The notes beneath the pieces are model-generated. The model was not told where the DNA came from. It did no database searches and saw only the letters and a program-made list of their open reading frames with translations. Shown here piece by piece: positions 5,992 to 12,505 of a stretch of DNA of 20,270 nucleotides. The DNA is from Candidatus Calditenuaceae archaeon JGI OTU-1. GTDB lineage: Archaea; Thermoproteota; Nitrososphaeria_A; Caldarchaeales; Calditenuaceae. The stretch lies in contig AWOE01000008.1 in the NCBI GenBank assembly GCA_000494145.1, forward strand, positions 2,885 through 23,154, given 5' to 3'. Position numbers and translations under genes: made by a program. The stretch's first letter is position 1. Each line of letters starts with the position of its first letter.

Positions 5992-6989
5992 CCCTCCTCC
6001 TTCACCACCGGGTTCCTCATCGTCCCGATGCGCTCGACGAAGGACTCGACCACGTCACCAGGCTTCAGGTAGTACAGTTGGGGGTTCTCCCTGAAGGCGG
6101 CGACGCCGCTGATCGTGCCCGTGGTTATGATGTCGCCCGGCTCGAGCATCACCCACGAATACCTGCTGACGATCTGCTCCATCCTCACCGAGAGCCTCGA
6201 GGTGCTTCCCGACTGCCTGACCTCGCCGTTCACCCTCAGCTCCATCCTCAGGTTGTGCGGGTCCGGGATCTCGTCCTTCGTGACGAGGTAGGGGCCCATC
6301 GGCGCGAAGGTGTCGAGGTTCTTGCCGAAGTTCAGGAGGCCGTTCTTCATCTCCTCCCTCTGGATGTCGCGCGCCGTTATGTCGTTGAAGACCATGAAAC
6401 CTGCCACGTGGTCGAAGGCCCTCGCCTCGCTGATGTACTTCCCCCTCTTCCCTATGACGATCGCGACCTCGAGCTCGTAGTCAAGCTCTCTCACGAACTT
6501 CGGGTAGACGATCGGGTCGAACGGCCCTATCACCGCGCTCGGGCTCTTCAGGAAGGAGATCCACTGGGGTATCGGAAAGGGCCACCCGGCCTTCTCGGCC
6601 TCCTGGGCGTGCTCCCTGAAGTTCCCTGCGGTGTGTATGATCTTCGGCGGCCTCGGTATCGGAGCCCTGAGCCTCACCTCGCTCTGCCTGAAAACGACCC
6701 TCGCACCCGATATCCCCGTGACCTGCTCGCCGTTCCTGAGCCTCCTCCCGGCCTCCTCCAGCACAGCCCTCGCCGACTCCTCCGCCCTCCTCCCCCTCCT
6801 GAGGTAGCCCAGGACCGTCGGCGGCAGAAGCGCGTCCGCAAGGACCTGCGGGTCCTCCTCGCCCTCCTCCTCCAGCATCCTCGCGAAGAAGGCGTTGGCG
6901 TCGAGTATCAGCGGGTCCTCACCGTCGGCCAGCAGTATGCCCATCCTCTCCTCTCCGGTGTACGGGTTCACGAATGTGGTCAGCTTCAC
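5988..6989 (-). CDS. Fumarylacetoacetate hydrolase (FAH) family protein
   Basis: This 333-residue enzyme of the FAH superfamily hydrolyses or decarboxylates beta-diketo or 2-oxo acids with a divalent metal. The C-terminal catalytic domain (about 110-333) shows IIHTAGNFREHAQE (117-130), the metal-ligand segment ELDYELEVAIVIG (Glu172 and Glu174), NDITARDIQ with Asp203, and GTISGV (291-296). Residues 1-105 form the smaller N-terminal domain. Relatives include 2-oxohept-3-ene-dioate hydratase/isomerase and acylpyruvases, so a role late in aromatic or diketo acid breakdown is likely but unproven. The GTG start at 6989 has a TATA box 26 nt upstream, consistent with leaderless mRNA. The E1-alpha gene overlaps its stop codon. 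Confidence 0.92.
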   Translation of the reverse strand: MKLTTFVNPYTGEERMGILLADGEDPLILDANAFFARMLEEEGEEDPQVLADALLPPTVLGYLRRGRRAEESARAVLEEAGRRLRNGEQVTGISGARVVFRQSEVRLRAPIPRPPKIIHTAGNFREHAQEAEKAGWPFPIPQWISFLKSPSAVIGPFDPIVYPKFVRELDYELEVAIVIGKRGKYISEARAFDHVAGFMVFNDITARDIQREEMKNGLLNFGKNLDTFAPMGPYLVTKDEIPDPHNLRMELRVNGEVRQSGSTSRLSVRMEQIVSRYSWVMLEPGDIITTGTISGVAAFRENPQLYYLKPGDVVESFVERIGTMRNPVVKEEG

Positions 6990-7010
6990 GGTCTTTCACA
7001 TGCAACCCGT

Positions 7011-7019
7011 AAAATAAAA
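7011..7019 (-). promoter_or_regulatory. TATA box of FAH-E1alpha unit
   Basis: TTTTATTTT on the minus strand is centred 26 nt from the GTG start of the FAH-family gene. It lies in the 155-bp divergent intergenic region shared with the enoyl-CoA hydratase-like gene. Confidence 0.6.
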
Positions 7020-7111
7020 CATTATCATGGCCGGCGACCCTTTCAGGCTCCTCTCCGGATCGTCGTGGACCGCAGGAAGTGAAGGTTTCGAGCCGCAGGT
7101 CCCGCAATCAA

Positions 7112-7119
7112 TTCTTTAG
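7112..7119 (+). promoter_or_regulatory. TATA-like element of enoyl-CoA hydratase-like gene
   Basis: TTCTTTAG is centred about 29 nt before the ATG at 7145. It is a weak match but falls at the leaderless spacing seen at other unit heads in this window. Confidence 0.35.
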
Positions 7120-7144
7120 GTCGGCTTTGGAAAGTGAACGTGCG

Positions 7145-7951
7145 ATGCAGGCTGCAGCCCAGTACCAGTACATCCTTTACGAGGTAAGGCCGGAGGACAA
7201 GATCGCCATCATAACGTTCAACAGGCCAGAGGCCAGGAACGCCATGAGCAGCGGCATGCTTCTCGAGTTCTACGACGCTCTGAAGAAGGCAGCCGATAAC
7301 CCAGACGTCTGGGTCGTGATCGTCACAGGTGCAGGCGACAAGGCCTTCTGCTCCGGCGGCGACGCTAAGGAGTTCCTCGCGAACGTCGAGGCCCAGCGCT
7401 ACTCCGAGATCGAGAGGTTCAACCGTCTCAACCTCGACGTCTGGCGGTTCATGGAGAAGATGAGGAAGCCGATCATCGCCGCGGTCAACGGCTACTGCAA
7501 CATCGAGACCATCCAGGCCGTCGACATAGTCATCGCCAGCGAGAAGGCCATGTTCGGACTTCCAGAGGTCACGATCGGCGTCAGCCCCGGTGCTGGGATA
7601 ACCGTCAGGCTCCCGAAGACCCTCAGCAAGTACTGGGTCAAGTACCTCCTCTTCACCGGCGAGTGGATCTCCGCGCAGGAGGCGTACCGTCTCGGGCTCG
7701 TCAACAAGGTCGTCCCCCACGAGAAATTGATGGAGGAGGCCCTCGCTCTGGCGAGGAAGATCGCGAAGAACGCGCCGCTAGCGGTTGGGGCAGCGAAGGC
7801 CTGCGTCAACGCCGGCTCCGAGATGCCGATCGATGCCGGGATAGAGTTCCAGCTGAGGGAGTCGATGGCGATGTTCTACACGGAGGACCTGAAGGAGGGG
7901 ATCAGGGCGAGGTTGATCGAGAAGCGCGAGCCCGTCTTCAAGGGCAAATGA
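7145..7951 (+). CDS. Atypical enoyl-CoA hydratase/isomerase (crotonase) family protein
   Basis: This 268-residue crotonase-fold protein probably acts on an acyl-CoA thioester. It has FNRPEARNAM (25-34) and the first oxyanion-hole segment CSGGDAKEF (69-77), a Glu at 141 in LPE, and the family C-terminus ending REPVFKGK. The second oxyanion-hole loop is aberrant. Where canonical members read GY-x-x-GGG-x-E, it reads GYCNIETIQAVD (116-127), about three residues shorter and without the GGG. Also, GAGGTQRL has become GAGITVRL. It may be a hydrolase, an isomerase, a specialised ring-CoA enzyme, or non-catalytic. ATG 7145 is chosen over an upstream frame start at 7079 because of the TATA position and family length. 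It converges on a canonical paralogue. Confidence 0.88.
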   Translation: MQAAAQYQYILYEVRPEDKIAIITFNRPEARNAMSSGMLLEFYDALKKAADNPDVWVVIVTGAGDKAFCSGGDAKEFLANVEAQRYSEIERFNRLNLDVWRFMEKMRKPIIAAVNGYCNIETIQAVDIVIASEKAMFGLPEVTIGVSPGAGITVRLPKTLSKYWVKYLLFTGEWISAQEAYRLGLVNKVVPHEKLMEEALALARKIAKNAPLAVGAAKACVNAGSEMPIDAGIEFQLRESMAMFYTEDLKEGIRARLIEKREPVFKGK

Positions 7952-7957
7952 TCTGCC

Positions 7958-8740
7958 TCAACGTCCCCTGAACTCCGGCTTCCTTTTCTCGAGGAATGCC
8001 CTCATCCCCTCGAGCCTGTCCTCCGTCGACCAGACGAACTGGAACAGCTCCCTCTCGCATGCAAGGCCTTGGGAGAGGGACATCTCGAGGGCCGCGTTGA
8101 TCGCCGTCTTCGCCGCCTGCAGGTGGACCGGGCTCCTCTCGAGGAGGTCGCCGATGACGGTGCGCACGACCTCCTCCAGCCTCTCGGGCTCGGCCAGCTC
8201 CGAAACTATCCCGACCCTCCAAGCGTCCTCCGCCGAGAAGAGCCTGCTCCTGAGGATAGCGTTCTTGGCGAAGTGCACCCCTGCAGCCCTCGTCAGCCTC
8301 TGCGTCCCACCTCCTCCCGGTATCAGGCCCACCCTGAGCTCCGGCAGGCCGAAGACCGCCCTCCTGGTGGCTACGATTATGTCGCACGCCAGCGCCAGCT
8401 CGAACCCTCCGCCCAGGCAGTAGCCGTCGACCGCAGCGATTACGACCTTCCGCATGCTCTGTATCGTCGAGGCGATGACCTGCGTCCCCCACATCCGGTT
8501 GTACTCCCTGATGCCGAGGGCGTCGAGCTCGACGAACTCCGAGATGTCAGCACCCGCGCAGAAGTTCCCACCTGCTCCCCTTACGACCACAACGCGGACT
8601 TGCTGGTCCTCGTCGGCCCTCCTCAGCTCCTCAAGAAGCCTCGACCTCAGCTCGCGGTTGAGGGCGTTCCTCCTCTCAGGACGGTTCAGCGTCAGCCACG
8701 TTACCGGCCCCTCCCTCTCCGTCAGCAGCACATCGCTCAA
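7958..8740 (-). CDS. Enoyl-CoA hydratase (crotonase family)
   Basis: This 260-residue enzyme most likely hydrates trans-2-enoyl-CoA in beta-oxidation. All expected elements are present: LNRPERRNALN (18-28), FCAGADISEF (60-69, first oxyanion hole), GYCLGGGFELALACD (106-120) with catalytic Glu114, LPE with Glu134, PGGGGTQRL and the C-terminal RKPEFRGR. The start is TTG at 8740, eleven bases after the SDR stop, giving the usual N-terminus MSDVLLTEREGPV. The Shine-Dalgarno match is weak, and an in-frame GTG three codons later is an alternative. It is co-transcribed with the SDR. Only six bases separate its stop from that of the convergent paralogue. Confidence 0.92.
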   Translation of the reverse strand: MSDVLLTEREGPVTWLTLNRPERRNALNRELRSRLLEELRRADEDQQVRVVVVRGAGGNFCAGADISEFVELDALGIREYNRMWGTQVIASTIQSMRKVVIAAVDGYCLGGGFELALACDIIVATRRAVFGLPELRVGLIPGGGGTQRLTRAAGVHFAKNAILRSRLFSAEDAWRVGIVSELAEPERLEEVVRTVIGDLLERSPVHLQAAKTAINAALEMSLSQGLACERELFQFVWSTEDRLEGMRAFLEKRKPEFRGR

Positions 8741-8751
8741 AGAGCATCATC

Positions 8752-9594
8752 TCATGCGCCAGGCATGCTGAAGCCGCCGTCGCAGAATATCGTGTTGCCC
8801 GTCATGTGAATCGCGTCGTCGGAGGCCACGAAGAGCACAACAGGCACTATGTCCTCGGGCTTCGCTATCCTCCTCAGCGGCGTGTGCTCTATTATCCACC
8901 TCCTCCTCTCCGGCGTCCAGTCCTTCCTCTTCAGCAGCGACTCCGTCTCCATGTAACCCGGTGCGACCGCGTTCACCCTCACCCACGGAGCCAGAGCGAG
9001 GGCGTAGGACTTGGTGATGCCGAGGACGCCGTATTTCGCCGCCGCGTACTGAGGTGCCCTGGGGCTTCCCGTAACGACGACGTTCGAAATTATGTTGACG
9101 ATGCTCCCTGTCCTCCGCTCGTACATCCTCTTCCCGACCTCGTGCGTCATGTAGAGCGTCCCCTTCAGGTCCAGGTTTATCGTCTCCTCTATCCACTCCT
9201 CCCTCATCTCCCTCCAGGACATCTGCTGTGCGGCCGTCTCGCCGGCGTTGTTGATCAGCACGTCTATCGGGCCGAACTCGTTCCAGACCCTCTCGACCAT
9301 CTCCTGGACCTCAGACCACTTAGTGATGTCGGCCCTCGCAACGTAGGCCCTCCTCCCCAATGCCCTGATCTCCTCGGCCGTCTTCTCCGCTCCCTCCCTG
9401 TTGGCGTTGTAGTGGACCAAGACGTTAGCACCCTCCCTTGCGAGCGCAATCGCTATGAGCCTCCCGAATCCCCTGCTCGAACCTGTGACGAGCGCGTTCA
9501 GCCCGAGGAACCTCATCCCCGGCGGCGTCTCCCTCCTCTTACGTTCCACCTCCTCCACGACAGCAGGTTCTCCCGGAAGCCTACCCCAAGACAT
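8752..9594 (-). CDS. Short-chain dehydrogenase/reductase (SDR), 3-oxoacyl reductase-like
   Basis: This 280-residue NAD(P)-dependent classical SDR shows the nucleotide motif TGSSRGFG (37-44), NNAG (115-118), and catalytic Asn140, Ser170, Tyr183 and Lys187 (YAAAK). The C-terminal ITKSYALALAPWVRVNAVAPGYMET and CDGGF are typical of FabG-like enzymes and beta-oxidation-type 3-hydroxyacyl or alcohol dehydrogenases. It precedes an enoyl-CoA hydratase, so a 3-hydroxyacyl-CoA dehydrogenase-like role is plausible. The N-terminus is about 26 residues longer than usual. The internal ATG at 9516 (MRFLGLNALVTG) would give the standard length, so the start is uncertain; no clear Shine-Dalgarno motif settles it. 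Confidence 0.9.
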   Translation of the reverse strand: MSWGRLPGEPAVVEEVERKRRETPPGMRFLGLNALVTGSSRGFGRLIAIALAREGANVLVHYNANREGAEKTAEEIRALGRRAYVARADITKWSEVQEMVERVWNEFGPIDVLINNAGETAAQQMSWREMREEWIEETINLDLKGTLYMTHEVGKRMYERRTGSIVNIISNVVVTGSPRAPQYAAAKYGVLGITKSYALALAPWVRVNAVAPGYMETESLLKRKDWTPERRRWIIEHTPLRRIAKPEDIVPVVLFVASDDAIHMTGNTIFCDGGFSMPGA

Positions 9595-9617
9595 GGCCCA
9601 ACAGCGCTTATGAGTCC

Positions 9618-9635
9618 GTAATCGCTTGTGATTAC
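9618..9635. promoter_or_regulatory. Inverted repeat in SDR promoter region
   Basis: GTAATC-gcttgt-GATTAC is a perfect 6-bp inverted repeat with a 6-nt spacer. It lies 24-41 nt upstream of the SDR start, where the TATA box and transcription start are expected. It is a candidate operator controlling the SDR-hydratase unit. Confidence 0.4.
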
Positions 9636-9641
9636 CTTTAG

Positions 9642-9654
9642 CCTCAGCCTGAGG
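9642..9654. promoter_or_regulatory. 13-bp palindrome in divergent SDR/stomatin region
   Basis: CCTCAG-C-CTGAGG is a perfect palindrome seven bases from the inverted repeat at 9618-9635 and upstream of the stomatin TATA box. It could be a second regulator site, or an RNA hairpin if transcribed. Confidence 0.35.
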
Positions 9655-9703
9655 GGTTTCGCTGCCGGAACAGTTAGGCCCTCCACGGGGTACTCCAGGG
9701 CGC

Positions 9704-9712
9704 AGTTTAATA
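9704..9712 (+). promoter_or_regulatory. TATA box of stomatin-nfeD operon
   Basis: GTTTAATAT is centred about 30 nt before the stomatin ATG. This predicts a very short or absent leader, although GGTGAG also lies eight bases before the ATG. Confidence 0.6.
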
Positions 9713-9738
9713 TCCGAGGGGTTCGGTGAGAGGACGAG

Positions 9739-10569
9739 ATGGTGCTGACCCTTCAGGTCGGAGTCGGTACGCTAATAGCAGGGATATTCATCCTGATCAT
9801 AATACTGGCGTTCCTCTCGTCGGCGATCAAGATCGTCAAGGAGTACGAGAGGCTCGTCGTCTTCAGGCTCGGCCGGCTGATAGGGTTCAAGGGCCCCGGG
9901 CTGACGTTCATAGTCCCCATCATCGACTCGGTCCGGATCATAGACCTCAGGATAGTCTCGCTGGACGTCCCGAAGCAGAAGATCGTGACCAAGGACAACG
10001 TTACGGTCGAGGTCGACGCGGTCGTCTTCATGAGGGTTGAGGACCCGCAGGCAGCGGTGATGAGGGTGAAGGACTACCTGATGGCATCGAGCCTGTTGTC
10101 TATGACCACGCTCAGGGACGTGATAGGACAGGTGGAGCTGGACGACCTGCTGACGAAGAGGGAAGAGCTGAACCTCAGGATCCAGAAGCTCCTCGACGAG
10201 GCGACGGAGCCCTGGGGCGTGAAGATAACGGCCGTCGCGATCAGGGACGTGATCCTTCCGGTCGAGATGCAGAGGGCCATAGCCAAGCAGGCCGAGGCCG
10301 AGAGGGAGAGGAGGAGCAGGGTCATCATGGCGGAGGGAGAGTACCTCGCCGCGCAGAAGATGGCCGAGGCCGCGCAGGCCTACGCCGCCAACCCGATAGC
10401 GCTCAGGCTGAGGGAGCTCCAGACCTGGGCCGAGATAGCGAGAGAGAAGAACCTGATCATCGTGACCGAGGGAGGGATGCACGGCGGCCTTCTGGCGACA
10501 ACGCTGGGCGCGAGCCTCCAGGCCACAGGTAAAGGGGTTACCAGGGAGAGCAAGGAGAGGGGGAGTTGA
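9739..10569 (+). CDS. Stomatin-like SPFH-domain membrane protein
   Basis: This 276-residue membrane scaffold of the prohibitin/stomatin (SPFH) family is anchored by one N-terminal membrane segment (about 9-31). The SPFH domain (about 32-200) shows YERLVVFRLGRLIGFKGPGL, LRIVSLDVPKQKIVTKDNVTVEVDA and RDVILPVEMQRAIAKQAEAERERR, followed by an alanine-rich coiled coil. The C-terminal NLIIV (238-242) and the hydrophobic GGLLATTLGASL resemble the segment of the Pyrococcus stomatin that is cut by its partner protease. The nfeD start overlaps its stop codon (TTGA), so the two are made together. The expected role is membrane-domain organisation and quality control. Confidence 0.94.
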   Translation: MVLTLQVGVGTLIAGIFILIIILAFLSSAIKIVKEYERLVVFRLGRLIGFKGPGLTFIVPIIDSVRIIDLRIVSLDVPKQKIVTKDNVTVEVDAVVFMRVEDPQAAVMRVKDYLMASSLLSMTTLRDVIGQVELDDLLTKREELNLRIQKLLDEATEPWGVKITAVAIRDVILPVEMQRAIAKQAEAERERRSRVIMAEGEYLAAQKMAEAAQAYAANPIALRLRELQTWAEIAREKNLIIVTEGGMHGGLLATTLGASLQATGKGVTRESKERGS

Positions 10570-11873
10570 AGCCCGATGGGCCTTACCTCCTGGCGCTGAC
10601 GGTCCTCCTGCTGCTCCCGCTCCTCTGCGTCCTGCCTGCAGTATCCCAGCCCGCTGTAGCACCGAGGGTCCTGATGGTCGAGGTCTCCGGCCACATATCC
10701 ACGTCCACCGCCGAGTGGTTGGAGGACGTTCTGCTCCGCAGGTCCTATGCCTACTCGGCTGTGCTGATCACGATCGACACCTTCGGAGGTCTCGCAGACG
10801 CCACTTTCAGGATCATGGACGCCATCATCTCGTCTCCCGTTCCGGTGATCGTCTACGTCCACCCGCCCGGGGGTCAGGCCCTCTCCGCAGGGACCTACAT
10901 CCTGATGTCGGCAGACCTGGCAGCGATGGCTCCCTACACGATCATCGGTTCCGCCCAGCCGGTGGTTGGAGGGGTGCCGAGCGAGGAGCCGAAGGTGGTG
11001 AACTTCCTCGTGGAGAAGATGAGGACGATGGCGAGGCTCCACGGCCGCAACGAGACTCAGGCTGCTAGGTTCGTCACGCACAACGACAACCTCGGACCGG
11101 AGCTGGCGCTGAGGAATGGTGTGATCGAGGTGATAGCGGAGAACGTCGAGGACCTCCTCGAGAAGGCCGACGGCAGGGCCGTCAAGAGGTTGGGCGGGGA
11201 GGTCGTCCTGAGGCTGAAGGGTGCGGTGATCGAGAGGGCATCGCCGGACCTGAGGATTGCGGTGCTGGACGCGCTGAGCGACCCGCTCCTCTCGACGCTC
11301 CTGCTCTCTCTGGGCTTCCTGATCCTGATCGTAGGCCTCTCCCACCCTGGTGTTGGTGCCGAGCTGACGGGGGCCATCCTCATACTCCTTGGCCTCGTGG
11401 GCCAGGGCTTCAACGTGAACTGGGTCGGTCTGGGCCTGATAATTCTGGGATCGGTGCTGATACTGTACGAGTTTTACACGGGCGGAACGATGGTAGCGCT
11501 GCCCTTCGGGATAGCGATGATAGTGCTGGGCTCCGTCCTCATCGTCAGGGCACCGCCCGGCGACATACTGATCGCTCCAAGCTGGCTCGACGAGGCGATG
11601 CTCGGGATAGCGGCTGCAGGCGTCTTCGCCGGCTCCGTCGTCGGCTTCATGATCTACAAGGCCCTCAGGGCAGCTAAGAGGAGACCTCTGCCGATGGTCC
11701 CCGTGACGACCGGTCGCGCGGTCGAGGACATCCCCAAGGGTTCAGAGGGTTATGCCGTCATAGGCGGTGAGTACCGGAGGGTGGTGGCGGTGAAGGACGT
11801 CAAGCAGGGCCAGCGCCTCAGGGTCGTCGGCAAGCAGGACAACCTCTTCCTCGTCGAGCCCGTGGAGCAGTAG
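10566..11873 (+). CDS. nfeD: NfeD-type membrane serine protease (ClpP class)
   Basis: This 435-residue membrane protease has a signal sequence (about 1-31). Its extracytoplasmic ClpP-like protease domain (about 33-200) carries nucleophile Ser107 in ALSAGTYI and a catalytic Lys143 in EEPKVVN, the Ser-Lys dyad known from Pyrococcus PH1510. Four to five membrane helices (about 240-365) and a C-terminal NfeD OB-fold domain (about 378-431) follow. Known relatives cut the C-terminus of the neighbouring stomatin. Start TTG 10566 overlaps the stomatin TGA and has a purine-rich GGGGGAG just upstream. The gene is full length. Confidence 0.94.
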   Translation: MKPDGPYLLALTVLLLLPLLCVLPAVSQPAVAPRVLMVEVSGHISTSTAEWLEDVLLRRSYAYSAVLITIDTFGGLADATFRIMDAIISSPVPVIVYVHPPGGQALSAGTYILMSADLAAMAPYTIIGSAQPVVGGVPSEEPKVVNFLVEKMRTMARLHGRNETQAARFVTHNDNLGPELALRNGVIEVIAENVEDLLEKADGRAVKRLGGEVVLRLKGAVIERASPDLRIAVLDALSDPLLSTLLLSLGFLILIVGLSHPGVGAELTGAILILLGLVGQGFNVNWVGLGLIILGSVLILYEFYTGGTMVALPFGIAMIVLGSVLIVRAPPGDILIAPSWLDEAMLGIAAAGVFAGSVVGFMIYKALRAAKRRPLPMVPVTTGRAVEDIPKGSEGYAVIGGEYRRVVAVKDVKQGQRLRVVGKQDNLFLVEPVEQ

Positions 11874-11894
11874 TTCTGCTGGAGGACGCAGAAC
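11873..11894. terminator. Hairpin at nfeD 3' end
   Basis: GTTCTGC-tggaggac-GCAGAAC is a perfect 7-bp stem with an 8-nt loop that begins at the last base of the nfeD TAG stop. No T-run follows on the plus strand. Confidence 0.4.
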
Positions 11895-11911
11895 CAAAAC
11901 AGAACAAAAAA
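11895..11911 (-). terminator. T-rich terminator downstream of SSB gene
   Basis: Reading the minus strand after the SSB stop, the sequence is CCTTTTTTGTTCTGTTTTG: a T6 run followed by a T4 run. This is a typical archaeal termination signal for the SSB transcript. Confidence 0.55.
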
Positions 11912-11945
11912 GGACCGAACTTTGACCTGAAGATTCTAGAGCCTT

Positions 11946-12377
11946 TCAGAAGCCGGACCTTCTCCCGAAGGTCCTCCTCCTCTGGAACCTCTCCCTGGGG
12001 CCTGAACCTGAGAAGCCTGTGGAGACGACCCTCTCGGAGAGGTTGTTCTCGGTGTTGACCTCCTCCAGCTCCACATCGGAGGCCTCCACCTTCCCGTACC
12101 TTCCGAGGTTCAGCTGCATCTTCCCTTTGAAGACCTTGACGTAGGCGTTGGTGATCTTGATCGTCTCGCCCTCCTTCACGCGCTCCACGTCGTCGTCCCA
12201 GAGGACCAGAGATATCGCTCCGCTGTCGTCGGCGATCAGGGCCGTCGATAGCCTGTGCTCCGCGTTGTCGTACTGGCTCCCCACGACCCGCGGCTCCGTC
12301 TTCGAGACGACCTTCGCGATAAGGTTCACGCCCCTCGAGCTCGGGTTCAGGTCTCCTATCTTCACGAACTCACTCAA
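11946..12377 (-). CDS. ssb: Single-stranded DNA-binding protein, crenarchaeal single-OB-fold type
   Basis: This 143-residue protein coats single-stranded nucleic acid during replication and repair. Its one OB fold (about 5-105) closely follows the Sulfolobus SSB pattern: KIGDLNPSSRGVNLIAKVV, STALIADDSGAISLVLWDDD (Trp for base stacking), VKEGETIKITNAYVKVFKGK and MQLNLGRYGKVE. A flexible tail follows. Unlike Sulfolobus SSB, whose tail ends acidic, this tail is short and basic (RERFQRRRTFGRRSGF), which could bind RNA or alter partner contacts. The TTG start at 12377 is forced by an upstream in-frame stop and preceded by GGAAGGG. It stands alone and is convergent with nfeD. Confidence 0.9.
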   Translation of the reverse strand: MSEFVKIGDLNPSSRGVNLIAKVVSKTEPRVVGSQYDNAEHRLSTALIADDSGAISLVLWDDDVERVKEGETIKITNAYVKVFKGKMQLNLGRYGKVEASDVELEEVNTENNLSERVVSTGFSGSGPRERFQRRRTFGRRSGF

Positions 12378-12420
12378 ACCCTTCCATCACTCTTTTTGTG
12401 CCATTACTCGCGGAGGCTGC

Positions 12421-12430
12421 GATATAAACC
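12421..12430 (+). promoter_or_regulatory. TATA box of DUF401 permease gene
   Basis: GATATAAACC is a good archaeal TATA match. A start about 27 nt downstream (near 12453) would give a leader of about 53 nt, unlike the leaderless heads of other units here. Confidence 0.6.
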
Positions 12431-12436
12431 GTAGTC

Positions 12437-12460
12437 GTGCAGGCGCACCGGCTAAGCCGG
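12437..12460. promoter_or_regulatory. Two tandem inverted repeats at predicted transcription start
   Basis: GTGC-aggc-GCAC (12437-12448) is followed at once by CCGGC-taa-GCCGG (12448-12460). The second is centred at 12454, where the TATA box at 12421-12430 predicts initiation. An operator that blocks initiation, or a 5' leader hairpin, would both fit. Confidence 0.4.
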
Positions 12461-12505
12461 GAATGGGTCTAAGACGAGGAGCGTCAGGGAGAACCGCGTA
12501 CGGGG

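Noticed and set aside
7949..7968. Hairpin between the two convergent hydratase genes
   Set aside because: Only a 4-bp GGCA/TGCC pairing is present, too weak to support a terminator.
8741..8760. C/D box small RNA suggested by GATGATG and a nearby CTGA on the minus strand
   Set aside because: The C box is imperfect, internal boxes are missing, and the bases overlap the SDR stop and the hydratase start.
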